From an uncultured bacterium (GTDB lineage Bacteria > Cyanobacteriota > Vampirovibrionia > Gastranaerophilales > Gastranaerophilaceae), in the NCBI GenBank assembly GCA_949296355.1, contig CASFPS010000016.1, positions 1 to 56,039 on the forward strand: DNA of 56,039 nucleotides. The letters are read 5' to 3'. The notes below the pieces were generated by a model. The model was not told the origin of the DNA and made no database searches. It was given only the letters and a program-made list of their open reading frames with translations. A program made the translations under genes and the position numbers. Every line of letters starts with the position of its first letter. Positions within the stretch are counted from its first letter, which is position 1. Positions 24,374 through 32,704 of this stretch are shown here, piece after piece.

Positions 24374-25162
24374 ATGGCAGAGAATGAAGAATTGCAAGAG
24401 GCAGGTACAGAAGGAGAAGCGCGTCAGAAGATTTTAGTTGCTGACGATGAAGCAAGTATCAGAAGAATTCTGGAAACCCGTCTTAAGATGGTCGGATACG
24501 ACGTAGTTACGGCAGAAGATGGTGAAGAAGCCGTAGAAGTCTTTAATAAGACTAATCCTGATTTGGTAGTATTAGACGTTATGATGCCAAAGATGGACGG
24601 CTATGGCGTAACAAGAGAAATCCGCAGAACATCTGATGTTCCTATAATTATACTTACAGCTCTGGGTGATGTTTCTGAAAGAATTACAGGACTTGAGCTC
24701 GGTGCTGATGATTATGTAATCAAACCTTTCAGCCCGAAAGAACTTGAAGCACGCGTAAAAGCAGTATTAAGAAGAACAATTAGTAAAGATGTTATTATAC
24801 CGGCTTCTTCATCTGCTGCAGGCGCTTCTGCCGGAGGCAAAAATAATAAGAATATTATTACAACCGGTGCTATAAAGATTGATACAGCAAGACGTCAGGT
24901 TTACAGAAAAGGCGAACGCATTCGTCTGACAGGTATGGAATTCAGCCTGCTGGAACTTCTTGTAAACAATTCAGGTCAGGCATATTCAAGAAATGAAATA
25001 CTGCAGCATGTATGGTCATATCCTGCAGATCATAGAATTGATACCAGAGTTGTTGATGTTCATATTTCAAGACTTCGTTCAAAATTGGAAGCAGATCCGA
25101 CGAATCCGGAATTGATATTAACCGCAAGAGGTATCGGATATATGTTCCAGAGAATAAATTAA
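24374..25162 (+). CDS. rpaB: OmpR-family response regulator, RpaB/Ycf27 type
   Basis: The 262-residue protein has a 17-residue acidic N-terminal extension. A receiver domain follows with ILVADDEASIRRILETRLK, the phospho-accepting Asp in LVVLDVMMPKMDGYG, and GLELGADDYVIKPFSPKELEARV. A Gly/Ser/Asn linker leads to a winged-helix effector domain (GMEFSLLELLVNNSGQAYSR, VVDVHISRLRSKLE, ARGIGYMF). The receiver is strikingly like cyanobacterial RpaB, an essential regulator that binds HLR1 sites in response to redox and light stress. No kinase gene adjoins it. Exact HLR1-type direct repeats occur in promoters elsewhere in this window. AGGTGG precedes the ATG. Confidence 0.92.
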   Translation: MAENEELQEAGTEGEARQKILVADDEASIRRILETRLKMVGYDVVTAEDGEEAVEVFNKTNPDLVVLDVMMPKMDGYGVTREIRRTSDVPIIILTALGDVSERITGLELGADDYVIKPFSPKELEARVKAVLRRTISKDVIIPASSSAAGASAGGKNNKNIITTGAIKIDTARRQVYRKGERIRLTGMEFSLLELLVNNSGQAYSRNEILQHVWSYPADHRIDTRVVDVHISRLRSKLEADPTNPELILTARGIGYMFQRIN

Positions 25163-25177
25163 TTATAGAATATTGAA

Positions 25178-25208
25178 AAAGGCGCCGTGATTTTATCACG
25201 GCGCCTTT
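25178..25208 (+). terminator. Rho-independent terminator of rpaB
   Basis: GGCGCCGTGA/TCACGGCGCC (10 bp) extended by AAA/TTT, with a 5-base loop; a T-tract follows. Confidence 0.9.
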
Positions 25209-25265
25209 ATTATTTCTGCTTGCGTAAAATTTTTGATTTGATATACTAAAAGATGTCGGAAATAT

Positions 25266-25342
25266 GGCGGATATCGTCAAGTGGTTAAGACCTCGGATTG
25301 TGGTTCCGATATACGTGGGTTCGAATCCCACTATCCGCCCCA
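25266..25342 (+). tRNA. tRNA-His (anticodon GTG)
   Basis: Position -1 G (25266), acceptor GCGGATA/TATCCGC, discriminator C73 opposite G-1, encoded CCA (25340-25342), anticodon loop TTGTGGT, T-arm GTGGGTTCGAATCCCAC. All are hallmarks of a bacterial tRNA-His. Confidence 0.95.
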
Positions 25343-25354
25343 TTTTTAAGAATT

Positions 25355-25373
25355 GACCCTTCTGGGTCTTTTT
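25355..25373 (+). terminator. terminator after tRNA-His
   Basis: Stem GACCC/GGGTC with a TTCT loop, followed by TTTTTT. Confidence 0.8.
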
Positions 25374-25596
25374 TATTGCTATATTTGTGTTTCAGTTTAT
25401 TTGTATTTTAACAGGTTCTCCATCAATCACGATTTCCTTAATATATTTCATTATTGATATATAATTACATTTATAAATAAATCAACTTGAACATTGAAAA
25501 TATAACTACAGGGTAAAAGGAACTCTTTTCTAAAGGAAACTAACCGGCAATATCAATGTAGACCTCGGGTTAGCCCCGACTAGAAAGGATGCGTAT

Positions 25597-25686
25597 ATGA
25601 GCGATTTCAATTTAAGTTTATTTTTAATCTTTTTGATTTTGTGCATATTAAAAACGGCTCTTACTCGAAAGAATAAGAACCGTTAG
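25597..25686 (+). CDS. 29-residue hydrophobic peptide, putative type I toxin
   Basis: ATG 25597 is preceded by AAAGGA with a seven-base spacer. The peptide starts MSDFNLSLFLIFLILCIL, one transmembrane helix, and ends with the basic tail KTALTRKNKNR. That plan (short polar start, one helix, cationic end) matches membrane-acting type I toxins such as TxpA/BsrG or Fst-like peptides, though no residue-level homology is claimed. The last codons and stop lie in the hairpin that ends the convergent antisense RNA. It sits between tRNA-His and a restriction-modification pair. It could instead be a plain small membrane protein, but the surrounding RNA features argue for a toxin. Confidence 0.6.
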   Translation: MSDFNLSLFLIFLILCILKTALTRKNKNR

Positions 25687-25729
25687 ACCTCTACAGAGTT
25701 CCCGATAGTCTGACAAACTATCACCCTGT
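25648..25729 (-). ncRNA. putative antisense RNA antitoxin, about 80 nt
   Basis: A consensus promoter on the minus strand (25736-25764) predicts a start at about 25729. The transcript carries the GATAGT/ACTATC hairpin and ends in an 11-bp stem AACGGTTCTTA/TAAGAGCCGTT followed by TTTTT, at about 25648-25684. It overlaps the 3' part of the toxin mRNA and the end of its coding region, as in txpA/ratA. Its sequence repeats the toxin mRNA's 5' segments ACAGGGT and GGAACTCT, so it could displace the fold-back, and its GAGGTCTA also matches the leader's TAGACCTC (25559-25566). Confidence 0.6.
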
Positions 25730-25735
25730 GTTTTC

Positions 25736-25764
25736 ATTATAAATTATCATATTCTACTTTTCAA
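25736..25764 (-). promoter_or_regulatory. consensus sigma-70 promoter of the antisense RNA
   Basis: On the minus strand TTGAAA (25759-25764), exactly 17 bases, TATAAT (25736-25741). It is one of the best -35/-10 pairs in the window. Confidence 0.75.
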
Positions 25765-25840
25765 CCCCATTGATAAAATTTTCTATTCTGATATAAAGTA
25801 ATATTAGTTTATAAGAACATAAAACCGGATGTAAAGTTTA

Positions 25841-25907
25841 AGGGTTTGAGCAAACTCCTATCATCTGCCCCATTTTTAGAAAGAGCTTTATTGTAAGGCT
25901 CTTTTTT
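25841..25907 (+). other. decayed tRNA 3' end followed by a terminator
   Basis: GGGTTTGAGCAAACTCC then TCATCTGCCCCATTTTTAG (25842-25879) resembles the T-arm, acceptor and trailer of tRNA-His (GGGTTCGAATCCCAC... ATCCGCCCCATTTTTAAG). A terminator stem AAGAGC/GCTCTT and T-run follow (25881-25907). It reads as a degenerate second copy of the tRNA end, as left by integration or tRNA duplication. It lies 0.5 kb from the intact tRNA. Confidence 0.5.
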
Positions 25908-26024
25908 AGTTATAGTGAGCTTTTTTCGGGTTGTAACTTTTTTCTGGTTCAACTCTTTATTATCTTTAAATAGTAGTGTGGAGCTTGCTCTATGCGACTG
26001 AGGCAAGTATATTACAGCAATTTT

Positions 26025-26990
26025 TTATAAATTATTTTCCCATTGACAGTTGATTGTAATAATATTACTTGGAACTCCAACAAATTGTATATCGAATTTA
26101 AGCGACGGTTCTACAATGGTTGAAGCATTATGTATTCTAAAGGATAATGACCAGCCATTGTTTAAAAACATTTCTACTGTATTAGTTGAATTAGGCTTGA
26201 GTCTAAGTAATATTATTTCATCCGGTAAATCTGCAGTTGGTATAATAATCTTTGCTTTGCTGTTTTTGCCATTTTTATTTAATTCTCCTCTTAAATTAAA
26301 AGATTGAATTTCTGTAAGTCGTTTTCTATCAACGGATACTACTTTATAGAAATCCTTGATACCGAGTAAATATGAGATTAGACGTTGAGGTATTTGATTA
26401 TCAATTTTATTGGCTCTTTCTATTTCTTCCATAAAGGCATTCAACAATGGCAGATATACAGAGATTTCTTTATCATCCATATCGTGCCATGCACATCTTG
26501 CTTCTTTTAATTTACACAGATTCTCAAATACCGGCGAAATCTTTAACCAGTAATCATCGCAGCAAGGCAGACCGTACCATTTATTTCCAAAATCAATTTT
26601 AGCAGATAACCTGGAGTGCTTTGCTGCAAAATGATTGTGTTTCATTGATAGTCCAATATCCCAGGAAATTTCCTGTCTTTTTATAATAATATCCCGTACA
26701 TCTCCCGCTTCAGCATCACTATCTTTGTTAATTGATAATTCAACAACATCAGATTTAGACTCATTCTCTAGAATAAGAGGTTCTGCATCAAAAAGAAGAT
26801 TGATAAATGCCTTAGAAGCAAGGATTAATTTTTCTTGTTGCTCATTGCTTATTGCGAGCCAAGCTCTTTTTGATGCTTCAATAGATTTCTCATTTAATAC
26901 AACAGGTCTATATGCAGAAATACTGCTTTCTAATTCTTTAATGCAAGCATACTCAAATGCTCTGCCGTTATCGTTTGATCTATTACTCAT
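26025..26990 (-). CDS. HaeIII-type type II restriction endonuclease (GGCC)
   Basis: The 321-residue protein resembles R.HaeIII across its length: [20 protein letters not shown] at the start, [22 protein letters not shown] in the middle, then [11 protein letters not shown] and [25 protein letters not shown]. The family cuts GG^CC. Specificity is inferred from the close similarity of its partner methyltransferase to M.HaeIII. It overlaps the 3' end of the methyltransferase gene by eight bases, so the modifying enzyme is translated first. An intact frame suggests an active system. Confidence 0.9.
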   Translation of the reverse strand: MSNRSNDNGRAFEYACIKELESSISAYRPVVLNEKSIEASKRAWLAISNEQQEKLILASKAFINLLFDAEPLILENESKSDVVELSINKDSDAEAGDVRDIIIKRQEISWDIGLSMKHNHFAAKHSRLSAKIDFGNKWYGLPCCDDYWLKISPVFENLCKLKEARCAWHDMDDKEISVYLPLLNAFMEEIERANKIDNQIPQRLISYLLGIKDFYKVVSVDRKRLTEIQSFNLRGELNKNGKNSKAKIIIPTADLPDEIILLRLKPNSTNTVEMFLNNGWSLSFRIHNASTIVEPSLKFDIQFVGVPSNIITINCQWENNL

Positions 26991-27999
26991 AGGTAATATC
27001 CTCTAATTGTTGTTTTATTGCTAAAGCAATTTCGTATGCAAGATTTATGGGTACAGCATTACCAATCATTTTATATGCATCATTCACATTATTATAAATG
27101 AATTTGAAATTATCCGGAAAACCTTGAATTCTCGCAATTTCCCGTATTGTCATCCTACGATATAAATTCTCTTTACCTTTTTCAAATTCACATACATCAG
27201 TAGCTACTTTTACCATTTTGGGGGCTTGAGGATGAAGTTGGCACTGTCTTCCGGAAGCTTGCACTGTAAAAGCTTGTTCATTCCAGCTTTTTACACGGTT
27301 TCTGCTCATAAAAATAGGGCTATATGCTCCGGTAAAATATTCATTATTGTTTATCGCAACGGAATTGTGATAATTTTTTTCTATAGAAGGTACTGCAGTA
27401 TCTTTTAAATCCCATATAATGTCTTTTAATGTAATTTTTTTGTTATTTTCAACAGTAGAACCTTTTGGAAATTCAAATTTTATATTCAAATCTTTTCTAA
27501 AGCCAATATAAAAAACCCGTTTTCTTTCTTGCGCAACACCGTAATCTTTTGCATTAACTAAGTTTACGGTTACATCATAGCCTGCATCGTCAAACATTGC
27601 AATAATATTCTTTACGGCTTCATTATGCCTGTTAGAAAGCATTCCGGATACATTTTCTGCCAGAAAAAATTTGGGTCTTACAGCTTTTAAAATTCGAATG
27701 TATTCAAAAAACAATTTACCTCTCTCATCATTAATCCCCCGTAAAGTTCCTGCTTCACTCCAGGATTGGCAAGGCGGTCCTCCAATAATACCATCAATTT
27801 CATCTAGCTTTTCAAAAATACTGCTGTCTATTTTTCGTATGTCACCCTCTATAAGTTTTGTTTTAGGATGGTTTATTTTAAAAGTTTCATAAATGGTTTT
27901 ATCAAATTCATTAGCTATCGGGATTTCAAATCCTGCCATTTCAAAACCTAAGTCCAGCCCGCCGCATCCGCTAAATAAACTTATAAGTTTCTTTTTCAA
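26983..27999 (-). CDS. DNA cytosine-5 methyltransferase, M.HaeIII type (GGCC)
   Basis: The 338-residue enzyme shows all C5-methyltransferase motifs: [20 protein letters not shown] (I), [16 protein letters not shown] with the catalytic Cys (IV), FLAENVSGM (VI), [11 protein letters not shown] (VIII), [17 protein letters not shown] (target recognition) and [15 protein letters not shown] (X). The target region closely matches M.HaeIII, which methylates the inner C of GGCC. The start is TTG 27999: no in-frame ATG exists upstream before a stop, and AGAGGG lies at ribosome-site distance. TATAAT with a weak TTACT -35 precedes it. Confidence 0.93.
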   Translation of the reverse strand: MKKKLISLFSGCGGLDLGFEMAGFEIPIANEFDKTIYETFKINHPKTKLIEGDIRKIDSSIFEKLDEIDGIIGGPPCQSWSEAGTLRGINDERGKLFFEYIRILKAVRPKFFLAENVSGMLSNRHNEAVKNIIAMFDDAGYDVTVNLVNAKDYGVAQERKRVFYIGFRKDLNIKFEFPKGSTVENNKKITLKDIIWDLKDTAVPSIEKNYHNSVAINNNEYFTGAYSPIFMSRNRVKSWNEQAFTVQASGRQCQLHPQAPKMVKVATDVCEFEKGKENLYRRMTIREIARIQGFPDNFKFIYNNVNDAYKMIGNAVPINLAYEIALAIKQQLEDITYE

Positions 28000-28096
28000 C
28001 TCCCATCCCTCTTATCTTGTTTTGAATGTATATTAAACTATTTCTATTATAACAAAAATAATTATATTAAGTAAGCAGGGCTTTCCCCCGGCATTT

Positions 28097-28429
28097 CTAA
28101 AAAAACTTCTTTTTTCTTGAAAACTTTTTCTCTGCTTCAATCAACTTATATTTCTTTGGCTCTTTGTTTAAATACTTTTCCGGGTTGTGTCTCAACTTAA
28201 AAAAGTGCGGAATTTCACGCATCAGGTCTATAAATTTATACAGATCTTTTCCGGTTATTATGTATAAATAAGATTTTTTCTCATCTTTTTTCTTTATAAA
28301 AGACAAAAACTCGTTAGAATTTTCTCTTAGTTTCTGTCGAAAATGCTTAAGACGGTGCGGACGACCAGAAACTCTTATAAATTTCCCAAATGCAGGATTA
28401 TTAATTCTCTCTTGTAAATTTACTTGCAT
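28097..28429 (-). CDS. small basic hypothetical protein
   Basis: The 110-residue protein is rich in Lys, Arg and Phe. It starts MQVNLQERINNPAFGKFIRV and ends KKFSRKKKFF, with YLYIITGKDLYKFIDLM in the centre. The isoelectric point is clearly basic, so it could bind nucleic acid, but no motif shows this. It starts two bases after the stop of the TPR gene and uses that gene's GGGTAAAG as ribosome site, so both are one operon. The NNPAFGKF opening may be lineage-specific. It is not recognised as a known family. Confidence 0.6.
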   Translation of the reverse strand: MQVNLQERINNPAFGKFIRVSGRPHRLKHFRQKLRENSNEFLSFIKKKDEKKSYLYIITGKDLYKFIDLMREIPHFFKLRHNPEKYLNKEPKKYKLIEAEKKFSRKKKFF

Positions 28430-28431
28430 CT

Positions 28432-29874
28432 TTACCCGCTAATCAGTGACAAACAATTTGAATCATTAAACGCCTGTAGCGACGGTTTTATCTGAATTGC
28501 AGTAGAATAATCCTTTCTGAAGCCTTCTGTATCGCCAAGTTCTTTCCTTATAGCTGCTCTATAATAGTAAGCATCTGCATACTTTGAATTATTTTCTATA
28601 GCTTTATTTAAATCAGCAATTGCACCCTGTAAATCCCTTAAGACACACTTTTGAAGTCCCCTTATGTAGTAGCTTTCAGCAAGCTTAATGTTTGTAGTAG
28701 GGTTCTTCTTGATTGCCGTTGTCGTGATTACAGGAGCGTTAGGCGCTTGAACGGTTGCTACGCCTGCACTTATTGTATTAGCAGCGAGTTTTGGCTCTTC
28801 AGGCTGTTTTGGTGTTACAACGGTTTGAACTTTTGTCTGCTGTACAGGTTTTGATACAACCGGCTCCTTTTTAGGTGCAGGATTGTAAGCTATCTGCGGC
28901 TTGATTTCCTGTCTTATAGGTTCAGGTTTTATTTCTTCCCTTAATTCAGGCTTCTTCTCTACCTGCTGCTTGACCTGTTTTACCGGATTCTTAACTTCAG
29001 CGCTTGCAACCTGAATACTCTCTGATTTAACCGGCGAAGCCTGAACAAAATCAGGAACAACCCCTCTGACAGTCGGTATTGCTGCAATATAACTTTCATT
29101 AGACAACAAAGGTTTTACATTCTTGATAAATGTCTGCGTTTCAGCGAGCGCTATTGCCTGATCCAAATCTATTGCAGCACCTTCATTATCAAAATATAGT
29201 TTCTTCAAACGTCCTCTGTTTGCGTATGCTATACTGTCTTTCGGGTTTAATGCAATTGCCTGAGTATAGTCGCTTAAAGCGCCGACATTAAAGTTCATTC
29301 TCTTTTTAACAACGCCCCTGTTGTTAAAAGCTTCAGCGTCCTTCGGATTTAACTCAATTGCAATATTGTAATCCTCCAGTGCACCCTTATTATCATCCAG
29401 CATATATTTTAAATTTGCTCTGTTATAATAAACATCAGAGTAGTTTTTGTTAATAGAAATAGCCTTTGCATAATCTTCCATAGCGCCTTCAATATCGTTT
29501 AAGGCAACTTTCAAAACCCCTCTGTTATTGTATGCATATGCAAAATTCCTGTTAATGCCAATAGCCTTATTATAATCTGCCATAGCGCCATTAAGGTCAT
29601 TTATAAGCTGTTTTATATAACCTCTGTTTAAATATAATTCCGGATTATTAGGGCTGAGTTCAATTGCCTTATCAAAATCCTGAATAGCACCCTGTATATC
29701 CTGCTTCAAAAACTTCATCGAAGCACGGTTGGAATACGCAAGTGAAGCATTCGGATTCTCCTGAATCTGTTTAGTATATCTTTCTATTGATGTATCAATC
29801 GGAGTTTCAGCAAAAACAGAACTGTTAATGCTTAACAGAACTATAGCTGCAAGTATTATACAGATTTTTTTCAC
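28432..29874 (-). CDS. secreted TPR-repeat protein
   Basis: The 480-residue protein has a signal peptide (MKKICIILAAIVLLSINSSVFA). About six tetratricopeptide repeats cover residues 25-240 (AYSNRASMKFLKQDIQGAIQDFDKAIEL and close copies with the A-x-x-D-Y/F-x-K/T-A-I pattern). A Pro/Lys/Gln/Val-rich linker covers about 265-380, and one or two more TPRs follow at the C-terminus (YYIRGLQKCVLRDLQGAIADLNKAIE). It probably scaffolds protein complexes in the periplasm. The linker suggests a span across peptidoglycan or between membranes. It is co-transcribed with the small basic protein downstream. Confidence 0.85.
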   Translation of the reverse strand: MKKICIILAAIVLLSINSSVFAETPIDTSIERYTKQIQENPNASLAYSNRASMKFLKQDIQGAIQDFDKAIELSPNNPELYLNRGYIKQLINDLNGAMADYNKAIGINRNFAYAYNNRGVLKVALNDIEGAMEDYAKAISINKNYSDVYYNRANLKYMLDDNKGALEDYNIAIELNPKDAEAFNNRGVVKKRMNFNVGALSDYTQAIALNPKDSIAYANRGRLKKLYFDNEGAAIDLDQAIALAETQTFIKNVKPLLSNESYIAAIPTVRGVVPDFVQASPVKSESIQVASAEVKNPVKQVKQQVEKKPELREEIKPEPIRQEIKPQIAYNPAPKKEPVVSKPVQQTKVQTVVTPKQPEEPKLAANTISAGVATVQAPNAPVITTTAIKKNPTTNIKLAESYYIRGLQKCVLRDLQGAIADLNKAIENNSKYADAYYYRAAIRKELGDTEGFRKDYSTAIQIKPSLQAFNDSNCLSLISG

Positions 29875-30034
29875 GATACGTACTCCTTCATCAAGTTGGG
29901 TTCAGATAAATCTTAACACATAATAAATCTATATCAACATAATGTAAATAAATATATACACTCTGCTATATCTACAAGAGCATTTTTCGATTTCTTAATT
30001 CTCTTTTTTGTGGTATACTTATTCCGTACTTCAA

Positions 30035-30107
30035 GCCGATGTGGCTCAGGTGGTAGAGCAATTGATTCGTAATCAATAGGTCGGGAGTTCGAGTCTCCCC
30101 ATCGGCA
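30035..30107 (+). tRNA. tRNA-Thr (anticodon CGT)
   Basis: Acceptor GCCGATG/CATCGGC, discriminator A, D-arm GGCTCAGGTGGTAGAGC, anticodon stem ATTGA/TCAAT with loop TTCGTAA (CGT), T-arm GGGAGTTCGAGTCTCCC. CCA is not encoded. An extended -10-like TGGTATACT lies at 30011-30019. Confidence 0.94.
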
Positions 30108-30108
30108 G

Positions 30109-30335
30109 TTACTTTTTCTTTACTAAAAAGAAAAAGTAACCAAAAAGAAAAGAACTACTTTTCACCGGTATAAAACCTATAAGCTTATTGTGGATAGTCT
30201 CAAAAAAATGTAAGTTGGGTGAAACCCAACATTAACTCTTATTTAACAATAGTTAAAGAGATTCTTCGGACTCATGTCCTCTGAATGACAGTACGCTTGG
30301 AAGAAAAATATGTGGGTCGGGTTTACAAGCCCGAC
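30109..30335. repeat. palindromes and dispersed repeats after tRNA-Thr
   Basis: The stretch holds a long palindrome that may end the tRNA transcript (TACTTTTTCTTTA near 30110 against TAAAAAGAAAAAGTA, through 30139), a GTTGGGT/ACCCAAC hairpin (30214-30230), an 'agagattcttcgg...ctgaatgac' element (30250-30295, as at 16012), and a GTCGGG/CCCGAC hairpin (30316-30335). No gene in 30108-30358. Confidence 0.6.
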
Positions 30336-30358
30336 AATAACTTTAATCGGGAGGGTGT

Positions 30359-30982
30359 ATGAAAGTTTTATTAGTTAACGGAAGTTCACACAAAAACGGC
30401 TGCACTTATACAGCGCTCAACGAAGCTGCAGAAACTCTTAATAAAGAAGGAATTGAAACAGAGATTTTTCAACTCGGTAATCCTGAAATCCGTGATTGCT
30501 GCGGATGTCAGGGCTGTCGCGAGACTGGTAAATGTGTTTTTGAGGACGGAATTGTAAACGAATTTATTGAAAAAGCTAAATCTGCAGACGGGTTTATATT
30601 CGGAACCCCTGTTTATTATGCCCACCCGTCAGGAAGAATTCTCTCGTTTCTGGATAGAGTTTTTTATGCTGGCAGTTATGCTTTTGCATACAAACCCGGT
30701 GCTGCAATAGCTTCCGCAAGGCGTGCCGGAACTACTGCAAGTTTTGATGTTTTAAACAAGTATTTCACTATAAACAACATGCCGATAGTTTCATCATTTT
30801 ACTGGAACAATATCCACGGACGTGTTGCCGAAGATGCAAAACAGGATTTAGAAGGTTTGCAGACCATGAGAGCGCTCGGGCGCAATATGGCGTGGCTGTT
30901 AAAATGTATAGAAGCCGGAAAACATAACGGTATTACTAAACCTGAAGCAGAACAACGAGTTATGACTAATTTTATAAGATGA
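30359..30982 (+). CDS. NADPH-dependent FMN reductase / iron-sulfur flavoprotein-like
   Basis: The 207-residue flavodoxin-fold protein begins MKVLLVNGSSHKNGCTYTAL (FMN phosphate loop). It has a cysteine cluster CCGCQGCRETGKC at residues about 48-60, like the compact 4Fe-4S motif of Isf-type flavoproteins, and GTPVYYAHPSG for isoalloxazine binding. It probably reduces quinones or oxygen species in the cytosol of an anaerobe. GGGAGGG stands before the ATG. It lies seven bases upstream of an Lrp-type regulator and may share its transcript. Confidence 0.85.
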   Translation: MKVLLVNGSSHKNGCTYTALNEAAETLNKEGIETEIFQLGNPEIRDCCGCQGCRETGKCVFEDGIVNEFIEKAKSADGFIFGTPVYYAHPSGRILSFLDRVFYAGSYAFAYKPGAAIASARRAGTTASFDVLNKYFTINNMPIVSSFYWNNIHGRVAEDAKQDLEGLQTMRALGRNMAWLLKCIEAGKHNGITKPEAEQRVMTNFIR

Positions 30983-30989
30983 GGACAAG

Positions 30990-31472
30990 ATGAGAGAAGA
31001 ATTATTATCAGTTTTGGAAAAGAACAGCCGCATTGATTTAAAAGAGCTTGCCGTTCTCCTGGGGGCAGAAGAAATTGATGTAGCAAATGAGATTAAAAAG
31101 CTTGAAGAAGAAGGAATAATTTGCGGTTATCATACGCTTATCAACTGGGATAAGACTTCTATTGATAAAGTCTCGGCACTCATAGAAGTCAAAGTTACAC
31201 CGCAAAGAGGACAGGGGTTTGATAAGATTGCCGAGCGGATTTATAATTATCCGGAAGTAAGGGCGGTTTATTTGATTTCTGGCGGATACGACCTGCTTGT
31301 AACTCTGGAAGAAAAGACCTTAAGAGAGATTGCAAATTTTGTATCAGACAAACTCTCGACTTTAGACAGTGTTTTAAGCACTGCAACACATTTTGTACTA
31401 AAAAAATACAAAGATCACGGAACTGTTTTTGATAAAAAGCATGAAGACGAAAGGGAGATAATCACACCATGA
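30990..31472 (+). CDS. Lrp/AsnC-family transcriptional regulator
   Basis: The 160-residue protein has an N-terminal helix-turn-helix (ELLSVLEKNSRIDLKELAVLLGAEEIDVANEIKKLEEEGIICGYHTLINWDK) and a C-terminal RAM/AsnC ligand-binding domain (VSALIEVKVTPQRGQGFDKIAERIYNYPEVRAVYLISGGYDLLV). Such proteins sense amino acids. It overlaps the aminotransferase gene by four bases (ATGA), so it most likely controls that gene or senses its substrate. Confidence 0.93.
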   Translation: MREELLSVLEKNSRIDLKELAVLLGAEEIDVANEIKKLEEEGIICGYHTLINWDKTSIDKVSALIEVKVTPQRGQGFDKIAERIYNYPEVRAVYLISGGYDLLVTLEEKTLREIANFVSDKLSTLDSVLSTATHFVLKKYKDHGTVFDKKHEDEREIITP

Positions 31473-32632
31473 CAAAACCGCTTTCAGAAGTAGTGCAGAA
31501 CATAAAGCCGTCCGGAATCCGTAAGTTTTTTGATATAGTAAGCGAGATGAAAGACGCAATTTCATTAGGTGTCGGCGAACCTGATTTTGATACACCCTGG
31601 CATATCAGAGATGAGGGTATTTTTGCGCTTGAAAAAGGCAAAACTTTTTATACCTCTAATTCAGGTCTAAAAGAATTGAGAGAAGAAATTTGCAATTATC
31701 TTAAAAGAAAGCAAAATGTTGCTTATGACCCATTGAGTGAAGTTATTGTAACAGTTGGCGGCTCAGAAGCTATCGATATCGGACTTAGAGCACTTGTTAA
31801 TCCGGGAGATGAAGTTATAATCCCGCAGCCGTCTTATGTTTCTTATGAACCGTGTGCGGTTTTAGCAGGAGCAAAACCTGTAATAATTAATCTTAAAGCT
31901 GAAAACGAATTCAGGCTTACTCCGGAGGAGCTTCAAAGTGCAATTACTGACAAAACCAAGGTTTTAATACTTCCTTATCCGAACAATCCGACCGGGGCGA
32001 TTATGGAGCGTAAGGAGCTGGAAGAGATTGCAAAAATTATTATTGAAAATGATATTTATGTAATGTCGGATGAGATTTATGCGGAATTAACATACAAAGG
32101 TGAGCACGTTTCTATTGCGTCTCTGGACGGGATGAAAGAGCGTACAATTTTGATTAACGGATTTTCTAAGGCTTACGCAATGACGGGCTGGAGGCTCGGA
32201 TATGCTTGTGCGCCTAAAGAAATTATTAGGCAGATGACAAAAATTCACCAGTTTGCAATAATGTGTGCGCCGACTACGAGCCAGTATGCAGCGGTTGAAG
32301 CGTTAAAAAACGGAGACGATGATGTTGAATCAATGCGTCAGGCATACAATCAGCGGAGAAGGTTCCTTCTAAATGCCTTTAAAGAAATGGGATTAGAGTG
32401 TTTTGAACCTTACGGCGCTTTTTACGTTTTTCCTTGCATAAAAGAGTTTGGTATGACAAGTGAAGAGTTTGCGACAAGATTCTTAGAAGAAGAACGTGTT
32501 GCGGCAATCCCGGGGAATGCTTTCGGAGAAAGCGGCGAAGGGTTTTTGAGAATATCTTACGCTTACTCTCTGGATAATCTCAAAATTGCTATGGAGAGAC
32601 TTAAACGATTTATTGAAAAGCTAAGAGGCTGA
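31469..32632 (+). CDS. class I/II PLP-dependent aminotransferase (AspC/AlaT-like)
   Basis: The 387-residue aminotransferase of fold type I has NSGLKELREEICNYL, EVIVTVGGSEAIDIGLRAL, the LILPYPNNPTGAIM loop, MSDEIYAELTY with the PLP-binding Asp/Tyr, and the Schiff-base Lys in LINGFSKAYAMTGWRLGYA. The C-terminal Arg in EGFLRISYAYS binds the substrate carboxylate. It probably transaminates aspartate, alanine or aromatic amino acids; the exact substrate cannot be read. The first Met is used, overlapping the Lrp gene by four bases. Confidence 0.93.
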   Translation: MTKPLSEVVQNIKPSGIRKFFDIVSEMKDAISLGVGEPDFDTPWHIRDEGIFALEKGKTFYTSNSGLKELREEICNYLKRKQNVAYDPLSEVIVTVGGSEAIDIGLRALVNPGDEVIIPQPSYVSYEPCAVLAGAKPVIINLKAENEFRLTPEELQSAITDKTKVLILPYPNNPTGAIMERKELEEIAKIIIENDIYVMSDEIYAELTYKGEHVSIASLDGMKERTILINGFSKAYAMTGWRLGYACAPKEIIRQMTKIHQFAIMCAPTTSQYAAVEALKNGDDDVESMRQAYNQRRRFLLNAFKEMGLECFEPYGAFYVFPCIKEFGMTSEEFATRFLEEERVAAIPGNAFGESGEGFLRISYAYSLDNLKIAMERLKRFIEKLRG

Positions 32633-32651
32633 TTTTATTTTTTGCAATAAT

Positions 32652-32683
32652 AAAAAGCTCTGAAAATATTTTCAGAGCTTTTT
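32652..32683. terminator. bidirectional terminator
   Basis: A 32-base near-perfect palindrome: AAAAAGCTCTGAAAA facing TTTTCAGAGCTTTTT. It lies between the convergent aminotransferase and fabZ. Confidence 0.9.
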
Positions 32684-32704
32684 ATCTTTACAAATTATCA
32701 ATCC

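Larger units (their letters stand above)
25508..25729 (+). ncRNA. structured mRNA of a putative type I toxin
   Basis: The ends of this stretch are complementary in two blocks: ACAGGGT (25508-25514) with ACCCTGT (25723-25729), and GGAACTCT (25519-25526) with AGAGTTCC (25695-25702). Inside the 3' side sits a GATAGT/ACTATC hairpin (25704-25722). The 5' CTTTTCTA (25525-25532) can also pair with the ribosome site TAGAAAGG (25581-25588). Such end-to-end folding and hiding of the ribosome site are typical of type I toxin mRNAs. TATAAC (25501-25506) is a weak -10; no good -35 was found, so the exact 5' end is a guess. Confidence 0.5.
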
